A DNA stretch of 64,000 nucleotides from Mycobacterium sp. 852013-51886_SCH5428379. Lineage in GTDB: Bacteria; Actinomycetota; Actinomycetes; Mycobacteriales; Mycobacteriaceae. The stretch is taken from positions 29,447 to 93,446 of the forward strand of contig NZ_LZSU01000050.1 in assembly GCF_001665575.1 (NCBI RefSeq), written 5' to 3'. Within the stretch, counting starts at the first letter, position 1; the number at the start of each line of letters is the position of its first letter. Made by a program: the position numbers and the translations under genes. The notes beneath the pieces are model-generated. The model was given only the letters and a program-made list of their open reading frames with translations, made no database searches and was not told the origin of the DNA. Positions 32,799 through 41,377 of the stretch are shown here, piece by piece.

Positions 32799-35567
32799 GT
32801 GGCAGGTAAGGCCCGCGTGCACGAGTTGGCGAAGGAACTCGGTGTCACAAGTAAGGAACTGCTCGCAACGCTGAAAGAGCAGGGCGAGTTCGTCAAGTCA
32901 GCCTCCTCGACCGTGGAGGCCCCCGTCGCGCGTCGGTTGCGCGAGAAGTTCGACAAGCCCGCGTCCGCACCGGCGAAGAGCGCGGGCAACGGCGCTCCCG
33001 CCGCTCCGGCGGCCCCCGCAGCATCGCCGGCCACGGCCGCCGCGGCCGCTGCACCCGCACCGACCCCCGCACCGCCGGCACCCCCGGCGAGCGCGAAGCC
33101 GGCGGCGCCCAAGCCCGCCGCTCCGCAGCCCGTCGCACCGGCCCAGCCCGCGGCCGCCGCACCGGCACAGCCCGCCGCTGCGGCTCCGACGCCCGCGGCA
33201 CCTGCACCGGCACAGCCCGCCGCGCCGTCCCGTCCGGGCCCGACGCCGGGACCCCGCCCGGGCCCCGCGCCCAAGCCCGCGCCGCGCACTCCGCGCGTCG
33301 GCAACAACCCCTTCTCGTCGCAGCAGCCGGTCGAGCGGCCGGCCCCCAGGCCGCCGGCGCCCCGTCCTGGCGCACCCCGGCCCGGTACGCCGCGACCCGG
33401 CATGTCGCCCAACAACATGCCGCCGCGTCCCGCAGGTCCCCGTCCGGGCGCCCCGGCTGGTCGCCCCGGTGGTCCGCGTCCCGGACCCGGTGGTCGTGGT
33501 CCCGGTGGTGCCGGCGGCGGTCGTCCCGGTGGTGGCGGCGGCGGCGGTAACTACCGCGGTGGCGGCGCCGGTGGTGGCGGCGGCGCTCCGGCCGGCGGTG
33601 GCTTCCGGGGTCGTCCCGGTGGCGGCGGTCGCCCGGGTCAGCGCGGTGGCGCTGCCGGTGCGTTCGGTCGTCCCGGCGGCGCACCCAAGCGCGGTCGCAA
33701 GTCGAAGCGCGCGAAAAGGGCCGAATACGAGAACATGCAGGCGCCGGTCGTCGGTGGCGTGCGGTTGCCGCACGGCAACGGCGAGACCATCCGGCTGGCC
33801 CGCGGCGCATCGCTGAGCGACTTCGCCGAGAAGATCAACGCCAACCCGGCCTCGCTGGTGCAGGCGCTGTTCAACCTCGGTGAGATGGTCACCGCGACGC
33901 AGTCGGTGAACGACGAGACCCTCGAGCTGCTGGGCAGCGAGATGAACTACGTCGTCCAGGTCGTCTCCCCGGAGGACGAGGACCGCGAACTGCTGCAGTC
34001 CTTCGACCTCACGTACGGCGAGGACGAGGGCGGCGAAGAGGACCTCGAGTTCCGTCCGCCGGTCGTCACCGTCATGGGTCACGTCGACCACGGCAAGACG
34101 CGCCTGTTGGACAGCATCCGGCAGGCCAACGTCCGCGAGGGCGAGGCCGGTGGCATCACCCAGCACATCGGCGCTTACCAGGTCCTCACGGAACTGGACG
34201 GCAACGAGCGGCTGGTGACGTTCATCGACACCCCGGGTCACGAGGCGTTCACCGCCATGCGTGCCCGTGGCGCCAAGGCCACCGACATCGCGATCCTCGT
34301 GGTCGCCGCCGACGACGGCGTCATGCCGCAGACGGTGGAGGCGATCAACCACGCTCAGGCGGCCGACGTGCCGATCGTCGTGGCAGTCAACAAGATCGAC
34401 AAGGAGGGCGCCGACCCGGCCAAGATCCGCGGGCAGCTCACCGAGTACGGCCTGGTGGCCGAGGACTTCGGTGGCGACACCATGTTCGTCGACATCTCCG
34501 CCAAGCAGGGCACCAATATCGACGCGCTGCTCGAAGCGGTGCTGCTGACCGCGGACGCCGCGCTCGACCTGCGGGCCAACCCCGACATGGAGGCCCAGGG
34601 TGTGGCGATCGAGGCGCACCTCGACCGCGGCCGCGGCCCCGTGGCCACCGTGCTCATCCAGCGCGGCACCCTGCGGGTCGGCGACTCGATCGTCGCCGGC
34701 GACGCCTACGGCCGCGTCCGTCGCATGGTCGACGAGCACGGTGACGACGTCACCGAGGCGCTGCCGTCGCGGCCGGTCCAGGTCATCGGCTTCACGTCGG
34801 TGCCCGGTGCGGGTGACAACCTGCTGGTCGTCGACGAGGACCGCATCGCCCGCCAGATCGCCGACCGGCGCAGTGCGCGCAAGCGCAACGCCCTGGCCGC
34901 GCGCAGTCGCAAGCGGATCAGCCTGGAGGACCTGGATTCGGCGCTGAAGGAGACCAGCCAGCTGAACCTGATCCTCAAGGGCGACAACTCCGGCACCGTC
35001 GAGGCGCTGGAAGAGGCCCTGATGGGGATCGAGATCGACGACGAGGTGGAGCTGCGCGTCATCGACCGCGGCGTCGGCGGCGTCACCGAGACCAACGTCA
35101 ACCTGGCGTCGGCCTCGGATGCGATCATCATCGGCTTCAACGTCCGCGCGGAGGGCAAGGCCACCGAGCTGGCCAACCGCGAGGGCGTCGAGATCCGGTA
35201 CTACTCGATCATCTACCAGGCCATCGACGAGATCGAGAGCGCGCTGAAGGGCATGCTCAAGCCGGTCTACGAGGAGAAGGAACTCGGCCGCGCCGAGATC
35301 CGGGCGATCTTCCGGTCGTCGAAGGTCGGCAACATCGCAGGCTGCCTGGTGCAGTCCGGGATCATGCGCCGCAACGCCAAGGCCCGGTTGCTCCGCGACA
35401 ACGTCGTGGTCGCCGAGAACCTCACCGTGTCCTCGCTCAAGCGCGAGAAGGACGACGTCACCGAGGTGCGCGAAGGCTACGAGTGCGGTCTGACGCTGAC
35501 CTACAACGACATCAAGGAAGGCGACGTCATCGAGACGTACGAGCTCGTCGAGAAGGCCCGCACGTGA
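32799..35567 (+). CDS. infB: Translation initiation factor IF-2
   Basis: 922 aa. The first 55 residues are an IF2-N domain. Residues about 60-300 are a low-complexity linker, first Ala/Pro-rich and then Gly/Arg/Pro-rich, which is usual in actinobacteria. The GTPase begins near residue 425 with GHVDHGKT (G1), DTPGHE (G3) and NKID (G4), and domains II-IV follow. It places initiator tRNA on the 30S subunit. GTG 32799 follows GGAGAA at a good distance. Confidence 0.96.
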   Translation: MAGKARVHELAKELGVTSKELLATLKEQGEFVKSASSTVEAPVARRLREKFDKPASAPAKSAGNGAPAAPAAPAASPATAAAAAAPAPTPAPPAPPASAKPAAPKPAAPQPVAPAQPAAAAPAQPAAAAPTPAAPAPAQPAAPSRPGPTPGPRPGPAPKPAPRTPRVGNNPFSSQQPVERPAPRPPAPRPGAPRPGTPRPGMSPNNMPPRPAGPRPGAPAGRPGGPRPGPGGRGPGGAGGGRPGGGGGGGNYRGGGAGGGGGAPAGGGFRGRPGGGGRPGQRGGAAGAFGRPGGAPKRGRKSKRAKRAEYENMQAPVVGGVRLPHGNGETIRLARGASLSDFAEKINANPASLVQALFNLGEMVTATQSVNDETLELLGSEMNYVVQVVSPEDEDRELLQSFDLTYGEDEGGEEDLEFRPPVVTVMGHVDHGKTRLLDSIRQANVREGEAGGITQHIGAYQVLTELDGNERLVTFIDTPGHEAFTAMRARGAKATDIAILVVAADDGVMPQTVEAINHAQAADVPIVVAVNKIDKEGADPAKIRGQLTEYGLVAEDFGGDTMFVDISAKQGTNIDALLEAVLLTADAALDLRANPDMEAQGVAIEAHLDRGRGPVATVLIQRGTLRVGDSIVAGDAYGRVRRMVDEHGDDVTEALPSRPVQVIGFTSVPGAGDNLLVVDEDRIARQIADRRSARKRNALAARSRKRISLEDLDSALKETSQLNLILKGDNSGTVEALEEALMGIEIDDEVELRVIDRGVGGVTETNVNLASASDAIIIGFNVRAEGKATELANREGVEIRYYSIIYQAIDEIESALKGMLKPVYEEKELGRAEIRAIFRSSKVGNIAGCLVQSGIMRRNAKARLLRDNVVVAENLTVSSLKREKDDVTEVREGYECGLTLTYNDIKEGDVIETYELVEKART

Positions 35568-35580
35568 GGGCCTCCGAATA

Positions 35581-36099
35581 ATGGCTGATCCGGCTCGGGC
35601 ACGCCGGCTGGCCAAGCGGATCTCCACCATCGTCGCCTCGGCGATCGAGTACGAGATCAAGGATCCGCGACTGGCCGGCGTGACCATCACCGATGCGAAG
35701 GTCACCAACGACCTGCACGACGCCACGCTGTACTACACAGTGCTGGGCCGAAGCCTCGACGAGGAGCCCGATTATGCGGGCGCCGCGGCGGCGCTGGAGA
35801 AGGCCAAGGGTGTGCTGCGGACCAAGGTGGGCGCCGGGACCGGGGTGAGGTTCACCCCGACCCTGGCGTTCGTCCGCGACACCGTGCCCGAAACCTCCGC
35901 GCACATGGAGGAGTTGTTGGCGCGCGCCCGGGCTGCAGATGAGGATTTGGCAAGAGTTCGGGAAGGTGCGAAGCATGCGGGGGACAGCGACCCGTACCGT
36001 GTGACTGGGAGCGAGGACATCGGCGGGGAAACGCGTACGGAGTTCAACACCACGCTCAACCCCGAGGACACCGGTGACCGCTATCGACAAGACGACTGA
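35581..36099 (+). CDS. rbfA: Ribosome-binding factor A
   Basis: 172 aa. A KH-type fold (IEYEIKDPRLAGVTITDAKVTNDL, then AKGVLRTKVG and TPTLAFVRDT) binds the 30S subunit during late maturation and cold adaptation. The last ~45 residues form a charged tail beyond the usual 120-aa core. The next gene starts 26 bases before its stop, so the tail-coding region is shared. Confidence 0.94.
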   Translation: MADPARARRLAKRISTIVASAIEYEIKDPRLAGVTITDAKVTNDLHDATLYYTVLGRSLDEEPDYAGAAAALEKAKGVLRTKVGAGTGVRFTPTLAFVRDTVPETSAHMEELLARARAADEDLARVREGAKHAGDSDPYRVTGSEDIGGETRTEFNTTLNPEDTGDRYRQDD

Positions 36100-37069
36100 C
36101 GCACCTGCAGGTGCGCGGGTAGACGCCTACCGGGCGGCCGACATCCTCGACGGAGCGGCGACGGTCAGCGTCATCTGTCACGTCTATCCTGACGCCGACA
36201 CCATCGGCGCGGGACAGGCGCTGGCTCTGGTGCTCGACCACGCCGGCAAGAGTGTCGAGGTGAGTTTCGCTGCGCCGGAGACGCTTCCGGAATCGCTGCA
36301 GACGCTGCCCGGCGGGCATCTGCTGGTCGCACCGCAGGACATGCGCCGCGACGCGGATCTCGTCGTGACCGTGGACATCCCGAGTGTCAACCGGCTCGGC
36401 GCCCTGGACGATCTGGCCGAACCGGGGCGGCGCGTGCTCGTCATCGACCACCACGCGTCCAATCAACTGTTCGGCAGCGCCAACTACGTGGACCCGACCG
36501 CGGACTCCACCACGATGTTGGTCGCCGAGATCCTCGACGCCTGGAACAAGCCGATCGACAAGGGCGTCGCACACTGCCTGTATGCGGGCCTGACCACCGA
36601 TACCGGGTCGTTCCGCTGGGCGACCGCCCGCGCGCATCGGCTGGCCGCCCGGCTGGTCGAACTCGGTGTCGACAACGCCTCCATCAGCCGCACGCTGCTC
36701 GACACCCACCCGTTCGAGTGGCTGCCGATGCTCTCGCGGGTGCTGGGGTCGGCCCGGCTGCTGCCGGACGCAGTCCACGGACTCGGTCTGGTTTATGCCG
36801 TGGTCAGCCACGACGAGTGGCGCGAAGCCCGGCCCGAGGAGGTGGAGAGCATCGTCGACATCGTGCGCACCACGCGGCAGGCCGACGTCGCCGCGGTGTT
36901 CAAGGAGATCGCACCGCAGCAGTGGTCGGTCTCGATGCGCGCCAAGACGATCGATCTGACCGCGGTGGCCGGCGCCTTCGGGGGCGGCGGACATCGGCTC
37001 GCGGCGGGGTACTCCGCGACCGGGCGGGCCGATGACGTCGTTGCCGCCCTGCGCAGGGCTCTTGGCTGA
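36074..37069 (+). CDS. nrnA: DHH-DHHA1 phosphoesterase (c-di-AMP phosphodiesterase / nanoRNase)
   Basis: 331 aa. DHH-family metal motifs are present: CHVYPDADTIG (about residues 35-45), VTVDIPSVNRLG, IDHHASN, and the DHHA1 glycine loop GGGGHRLAAG near the end. The M. tuberculosis homologue Rv2837c (CnpB) hydrolyses c-di-AMP and short oligonucleotides. GTG 36074 overlaps rbfA by 26 bp, so translation is probably coupled. It may link nucleotide signalling to the translation operon. Confidence 0.9.
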   Translation: MTAIDKTTDAPAGARVDAYRAADILDGAATVSVICHVYPDADTIGAGQALALVLDHAGKSVEVSFAAPETLPESLQTLPGGHLLVAPQDMRRDADLVVTVDIPSVNRLGALDDLAEPGRRVLVIDHHASNQLFGSANYVDPTADSTTMLVAEILDAWNKPIDKGVAHCLYAGLTTDTGSFRWATARAHRLAARLVELGVDNASISRTLLDTHPFEWLPMLSRVLGSARLLPDAVHGLGLVYAVVSHDEWREARPEEVESIVDIVRTTRQADVAAVFKEIAPQQWSVSMRAKTIDLTAVAGAFGGGGHRLAAGYSATGRADDVVAALRRALG

Positions 37070-38396
37070 ACCGGAGACGCCGGCGGCGACCAGCCGACGG
37101 ATCGCCGGCCTCGCATTCCCGGCCCTCGGGGTCCTCGCCGCCGAACCGGTCTATCTGCTGTTCGATCTGGCCGTCGTCGGCCGCCTCGGCGCGGTATCCC
37201 TGGCCGGGCTCGCGATCGGCGCGCTCATCATGGGCCTGCTCACCTCGCAGCTGACGTTCCTGTCCTACGGCACCACCGCCCGCTCGGCTCGCCACTTCGG
37301 TGCGGGCGATCGCGCGTCGGCGGTCGGGGAGGGAGTGCAGGCCACGTGGCTGGCGCTGGGCATCGGGCTGGTGATCGTGGCTGTGGTGCAGGTGGTGACG
37401 GGGCCGCTGGTGCGGACGCTGGCCGGCCCCGGCGACGGTGGCGCCGAGATCGCCGACGCCGCCCTCCCGTGGGTGCGGATCGCCAGCCTGGCGGTGCCGG
37501 CCATCCTCGTAGCGGCGGCGGGCAACGGCTGGATGCGCGGCGTGCAGGACACGATGCGTCCGCTGCGCTACGTCGTCACCGGCTTCGCGGTGTCGGCGGT
37601 GCTGTGCCCGCTGCTGGTGTACGGGCTGCTGGGGTTCCCGCGGCTCGGCCTGCCCGGTTCGGCGGTGGCCAACGCGGTCGGTCAGTGGCTGGCCGCGCTG
37701 ATGTTCATCGGCGCCCTGTTCGCAGAGAAGGTGTCGCTGCGCATCCAGCCGGCGGTGCTGCGGGCGCAGACGGTGATGGGCCGGGATCTGGTGCTGCGCA
37801 CGCTGGCGTTCCAGGCGTGCTTCATCTCCGCGGGTGCGGTCGCGGCCCGCTTTGGCGCCGCCGCGGTCGCCGCACACCAGGTGGTGTTGCAGCTGTGGAA
37901 TTTCCTTGCGCTGGTGCTGGATTCGCTGGCGATCGCCGCGCAGTCGCTGGTCGGGGCGGCGCTGGGGGCGAGCCGGCTCGGCCAGGCGAAATCGGTGGCG
38001 TGGCGGGTGACCGTCTTCTCGACCGTGGCGGCCACGGCGCTGGCCCTGGTGTTCGCCGTGGGCGCCTCGTTGATCCCCGGCGTGTTCACCGACGACCAAT
38101 CGGTGCTCGACGAGATCGGGGTGCCGTGGTGGTTCCTGGTCGCGCAGCTGCCGATCGCCGGCGTGGTGTTCGCGATCGACGGGGTGCTGCTCGGCGCGGG
38201 CGACGCGACGTTCATGCGCAACGCGACGCTGCTGAGTGCCCTGCTCGGCTTCCTGCCGCTGATCTGGTTGTCGTTGGCGTTCGGGTGGGGTCTGCTCGGC
38301 ATCTGGTCCGGCCTGACGACGTTCATGGCGCTGCGGTTGGTGTTCGTCGGCTGGCGCGCCCTGTCGGGTCGCTGGCTGATCCCCGGACTGCGTTGA
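37032..38396 (+). CDS. dinF: MATE-family efflux transporter DinF
   Basis: 454 aa from ATG 37032, with about 12 membrane helices beginning with RIAGLAFPALGVLAAEPVYLLFD. MATE transporters expel drugs or toxic organics using H+ or Na+. The start is uncertain: ATG 37032 overlaps the previous gene by 38 bp, while TTG 37062 overlaps by 8 bp and has AGGG in front. The name follows M. tuberculosis Rv2836c; no LexA site is expected because the gene is internal to the operon. Its stop codon lies in the left arm of the large hairpin at 38388-38455. Confidence 0.88.
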   Translation: MTSLPPCAGLLAEPETPAATSRRIAGLAFPALGVLAAEPVYLLFDLAVVGRLGAVSLAGLAIGALIMGLLTSQLTFLSYGTTARSARHFGAGDRASAVGEGVQATWLALGIGLVIVAVVQVVTGPLVRTLAGPGDGGAEIADAALPWVRIASLAVPAILVAAAGNGWMRGVQDTMRPLRYVVTGFAVSAVLCPLLVYGLLGFPRLGLPGSAVANAVGQWLAALMFIGALFAEKVSLRIQPAVLRAQTVMGRDLVLRTLAFQACFISAGAVAARFGAAAVAAHQVVLQLWNFLALVLDSLAIAAQSLVGAALGASRLGQAKSVAWRVTVFSTVAATALALVFAVGASLIPGVFTDDQSVLDEIGVPWWFLVAQLPIAGVVFAIDGVLLGAGDATFMRNATLLSALLGFLPLIWLSLAFGWGLLGIWSGLTTFMALRLVFVGWRALSGRWLIPGLR

Positions 38397-38455
38397 CTTT
38401 GTCACCAGATCGTCGGATCGGGCTGATCGACGATCTGACGACAAACTCAACGCAG
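38388..38455. terminator. Large bidirectional hairpin between dinF and the ABC operon
   Basis: The left arm begins CTGCGTTGA and ends AGATCGTC; the right arm begins GACGATCT and ends TCAACGCAG. 24 of 27 base pairs match, and the loop has a further GATC/GATC pair. It closes both the dinF operon (plus) and the ABC importer operon (minus). It overlaps the last codons of dinF and ends 5 bp before the ATPase stop codon. Confidence 0.8.
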
Positions 38456-38459
38456 GTAC

Positions 38460-39272
38460 TCAGTCGGCGGCGGTGGAACTGCCGAGCAGATCGCGCACCC
38501 GGTTGGCGACCCGGATGAACTCCGGACGCTCCATGGTCTCGGCGTAGTCGCGTTCGGCGGGCAGGTCGACGTCGAGCGTCTCGACGATCCGCCCCGGCCG
38601 TGGGCTCATCACGACGACCCGGTTGGCCAGGTACACCGCCTCGGCGACCGAGTGGGTCACCAGGACCACGGTGGTCCCGGTCTCTCGCCAGATGCGATGC
38701 AGTTCGATGTTCATCTTCTCGCGGGTCAGCGCGTCGAGGGCGCCGAACGGCTCGTCCATGAGCAGCACCTCGGGTTCGTGCAGCAGCGCCCGACACAGCG
38801 AAACCCGCTGCTGCATACCGCCCGACAGCTCGTGGGGCAGCGCGTCCTCGAACCCGGTGAGGCCGGTCATCTCGATGAGCTGGTCACAGCGTCTCGCGGC
38901 GGTCTGCCGCGGCATGCCGCGCATCTCTGCCTGCAGCAGGATGTTTCGCCGGACAGACCGCCACTCGAGCAGCGCGGCACGCTGGAACACGTAGCCGATC
39001 TCGCGTTGCGGGCCCCGGACGGCCTTGCCGCGGAGCCGGACCTGCCCCGACGTGGAGTCGGTCAGGCCGGCGACCACCTTGAGCAGTGTCGACTTGCCGC
39101 ATCCGGACGGACCGGCGATGGAGACGAATTCACCGTCGGACACTCGAAGGTCGATGCCCTCGAGTGCGGTGACGGTCGCCCGCTTCGACGAGAACGTGAC
39201 ATTGAGGTTCTCGATCGTGATGGCCTCTGAGGTCACGGTGGTCCTCGGTGCGGTGATGGTGGCAGTGGACAT
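38460..39272 (-). CDS. ABC importer ATPase, nitrate/sulfonate/taurine class
   Basis: 270 aa. Walker A GPSGCGKST is at about residues 54-62, the signature LSGGMQQR, Walker B VLLMDEPFGALD and the switch VTHSVAEAVYL, typical of SsuB/TauB/ThiZ-type ATPases. I start at ATG 39272 (MSTATITAP), since GTG 39281 adds only three residues. It is the last gene of the permease, binding protein, ATPase operon. Its substrate is that of the NMT1-type binding protein next door, which is unknown. Confidence 0.88.
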   Translation of the reverse strand: MSTATITAPRTTVTSEAITIENLNVTFSSKRATVTALEGIDLRVSDGEFVSIAGPSGCGKSTLLKVVAGLTDSTSGQVRLRGKAVRGPQREIGYVFQRAALLEWRSVRRNILLQAEMRGMPRQTAARRCDQLIEMTGLTGFEDALPHELSGGMQQRVSLCRALLHEPEVLLMDEPFGALDALTREKMNIELHRIWRETGTTVVLVTHSVAEAVYLANRVVVMSPRPGRIVETLDVDLPAERDYAETMERPEFIRVANRVRDLLGSSTAAD

Positions 39273-39287
39273 CTCTCTCACTCGTTT

Positions 39288-40316
39288 CTACTGCTCGGCC
39301 TTGGGAGCGAACGACGAATCCCAGTAGGCGGACGGATCTTTCGCCGTCTCGAGCAGACCGGCGTCGGTGAGGGTGGTGATGGTGGTCGACCAGTCCTCCT
39401 TGGCGTTGGAGCCTGGCACCTGGTTGGCGGTGGCAGGAGTGCTCAGCAGCGGGATGGTCTGCTGCCACTGCTGCAGGAGCACCTCGCGGGGCGGCATCTG
39501 CGGATCCTTACCCGCCATAGCGTCGACGGCGGCTTCCGGGTTGTCCGCTGCGGCGGCGTACGCCTCACTGGTGGCGTCGACCATCGACTGCACCAGTTCG
39601 GGGTTGTCGGCGATCGTCGACTCGTTCGCGATCAGACCGTTGCTGTAGAAGTTCAGACCGGCGTCGGAGTACTTGAGATAACGCACCTCCCGGCCGCTCT
39701 TGTTCGCGATGGTGGGGCCCTGGTCGTGCGCGAACCCGATCAGGCCGTCCACCCGGCCGGACATCATCGCGGCCATCTTGCCCGCTGCGTCGAGGCTCTG
39801 TTGGGTCACCTGATCCGAGGCGACGCCGACCTTGTCGAGGTAGATCGGGAAGGTTGTCGTGGGTGCGTCACCCGCCGACACCGCGATGGTGCGGCCGGCG
39901 AGGTCCTGTGGGCTGTTGATGCCCGAGTCGGCGAACACCTGCACCGCCGACGGTGTGGTCTGGAGGAACACCCCGGTGCTCTTGACCTTGACGCCCTTGT
40001 CGATGTTGCTCAGCACGGCCGGTGTGTCGGCCCAGCCGAAGTCGGCCTGCCCCGCTCCGACGGCCTGCACCGTCTTGGTCGATCCCTGGCCTGCGTCGAT
40101 CTTGAGGTCGATGCCGTGCTTGGCGAAAATACCCTCCTGGACGCCGTAGTAGAAGGGTGCGTGCTCGCCGTACGGATACCAGTTGAGCATCAGGGCCGTG
40201 GAATCGCCCGAACCCTCGGCGTTCTGGGAGCTTTCGCCGCCACCGCAGGCCGTGAGGCCCAGTGCGGCGATGGTGGTCACGGCCGCGACGGTGGCGCGGC
40301 GGCGGATGGAAGTCAT
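39288..40316 (-). CDS. NMT1/SsuA-type substrate-binding lipoprotein
   Basis: 342 aa. Signal peptide with basic start (SIRRR), a hydrophobic core and lipobox GLTAC; the lipidated cysteine is residue 24. The mature part begins with a Gly/Ser linker and the family pattern MLNWYPYGEHAPFYYGVQEGI, then QAVGAGQADFGWAD. Such proteins bind small anionic or heteroaromatic compounds (sulfonates, nitrate, thiamine pyrimidines), rarely sugars. AAGGAG lies seven bases before ATG 40316; the open frame above it is not coding. Being under a LacI-type operator is unusual for the family. Confidence 0.87.
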   Translation of the reverse strand: MTSIRRRATVAAVTTIAALGLTACGGGESSQNAEGSGDSTALMLNWYPYGEHAPFYYGVQEGIFAKHGIDLKIDAGQGSTKTVQAVGAGQADFGWADTPAVLSNIDKGVKVKSTGVFLQTTPSAVQVFADSGINSPQDLAGRTIAVSAGDAPTTTFPIYLDKVGVASDQVTQQSLDAAGKMAAMMSGRVDGLIGFAHDQGPTIANKSGREVRYLKYSDAGLNFYSNGLIANESTIADNPELVQSMVDATSEAYAAAADNPEAAVDAMAGKDPQMPPREVLLQQWQQTIPLLSTPATANQVPGSNAKEDWSTTITTLTDAGLLETAKDPSAYWDSSFAPKAEQ

Positions 40317-40354
40317 GGGTGTTCTCCTTGCTGAGATGAGAGGGTCAGGGCGCA

Positions 40355-41245
40355 CTAGGCGGCGGTGGAGGCGGAGTTGACCGTGCGGCGCGACGAGTGC
40401 CACGGGATGAGCAGCTTCTCGGCGATCTCGATGATCGCGAAGAGCGCGATGCCGAGTGCGGACATGATGATCAGGGCGGCGAACAGCATTGCGGTGTCGA
40501 CGTTTCCGTTGGCCTGCAGGATGACGTAGCCGAGTCCTTCGTTGGCACCCACGAATTCACCGACGACAGCGCCGGTGACGGCCAGTGTCGCAGCCACCTT
40601 CAGTCCGGACATGAGCTGCGGCAGTGACGCGGGGAATCGGACCTTCATGAAGGTCTTGAATCTGCTGGCGCCCATGGTCGAGGTGAGCTCGATGATCTCC
40701 GGATCCACCGAGCGCAAGCCTGCCAGCCCGGAGATGACGATGGGGAAGAACGCCATCAGGACCGCGACGAGGATCTTGGGCGACGGCCCGAATCCCAGCC
40801 ACACCACGAACAGCGGGGCGATCGCGATCTTCGGAACCACCTGCGCGAACAGGATCAGCGGGTAGACGGTCTTCTCCAAACTGGCCGAGTAGACCATCAT
40901 CACGGCCACGAATTCGCCGACCAGTGCGGCGATCACGAAGCCGATGACCGTCTCCCAGGTGGTCACCCAGGTGTTCTGCGCGAGGTAGGTCGCGTTCTCC
41001 TGTGCGGTGATCCAGGTGTCCGCCGGCGAGGGCAAGATGTAGGGCGCGACCAGCTCGGCCTCGGTCACCGCCCACCAGGCGGCGAGTAGAGCCACGACGA
41101 GCGCGAGCGGCCGCCAGAGGCCTGCGGCGGTGCGCCGCACGGAGAAGTTCGGGCGGCGTGATCGCCGCGGGGACGCCGGCGTCGCCGCCGCTGGGCTGTC
41201 CGCATCCCCTGAGGGGCGCACGCCGGCCGATGCCGTAACCGCCAT
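40355..41245 (-). CDS. ABC importer permease, SsuC/TauC class
   Basis: 296 aa. A 40-residue basic cytosolic lead precedes about six helices (ALVVALLAAWWAVTEAELVAP onward). The cytosolic coupling loop EIIELTSTMGASRFKTFMKVRFPASLPQLMSG carries the EAA-type motif that meets the ATPase. It is the first gene of the importer operon, with its own promoter and LacI-type operator at 41291-41346. Confidence 0.88.
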   Translation of the reverse strand: MAVTASAGVRPSGDADSPAAATPASPRRSRRPNFSVRRTAAGLWRPLALVVALLAAWWAVTEAELVAPYILPSPADTWITAQENATYLAQNTWVTTWETVIGFVIAALVGEFVAVMMVYSASLEKTVYPLILFAQVVPKIAIAPLFVVWLGFGPSPKILVAVLMAFFPIVISGLAGLRSVDPEIIELTSTMGASRFKTFMKVRFPASLPQLMSGLKVAATLAVTGAVVGEFVGANEGLGYVILQANGNVDTAMLFAALIIMSALGIALFAIIEIAEKLLIPWHSSRRTVNSASTAA

Positions 41246-41269
41246 GGAAGAGTCCTAAGTTCGCAGTGG

Positions 41270-41288
41270 GTCGGGCCGACGGCCCGAC
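41270..41288 (-). other. Hairpin in the leader of the permease mRNA
   Basis: GTCGGGCC and GGCCCGAC (8-bp arms, 3-nt loop GAC) lie just downstream of the operator and about 25 nt before the permease start. It could terminate read-through from lacI or modulate the leader. No U-run follows. Confidence 0.45.
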
Positions 41289-41290
41289 TG

Positions 41291-41346
41291 GGAATGCGCT
41301 TTCCGAAGCGGTTCCGACCATAACGTGATGCAACGCACACTGTCAA
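41291..41346 (-). promoter_or_regulatory. Importer promoter with LacI-type operator
   Basis: Minus strand: the consensus -35 TTGACA (41346-41341), an 18-nt spacer, and -10 TATGGT (41322-41317). The operator GGAAAGCGCATTCC (41304-41291) begins 12 nt beyond the -10, just after the predicted transcription start. It has the CG-centred near-palindrome of LacI-family sites and is identical to the 14-mer at 42471-42484. Confidence 0.72.
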
Positions 41347-41377
41347 CGCATTCGTGGCCCGCGCGGCGCGGCGTCGG

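Noticed and set aside
32970..33700. Tandem repeats in the infB coding region
   Set aside because: They are degenerate Ala/Pro and Gly/Arg/Pro codons of the normal IF-2 linker, not a CRISPR or minisatellite array.
32898..35726. 942-codon minus-strand frame opposite infB
   Set aside because: Shadow of the GC-rich IF-2 gene; no homology and biased composition.
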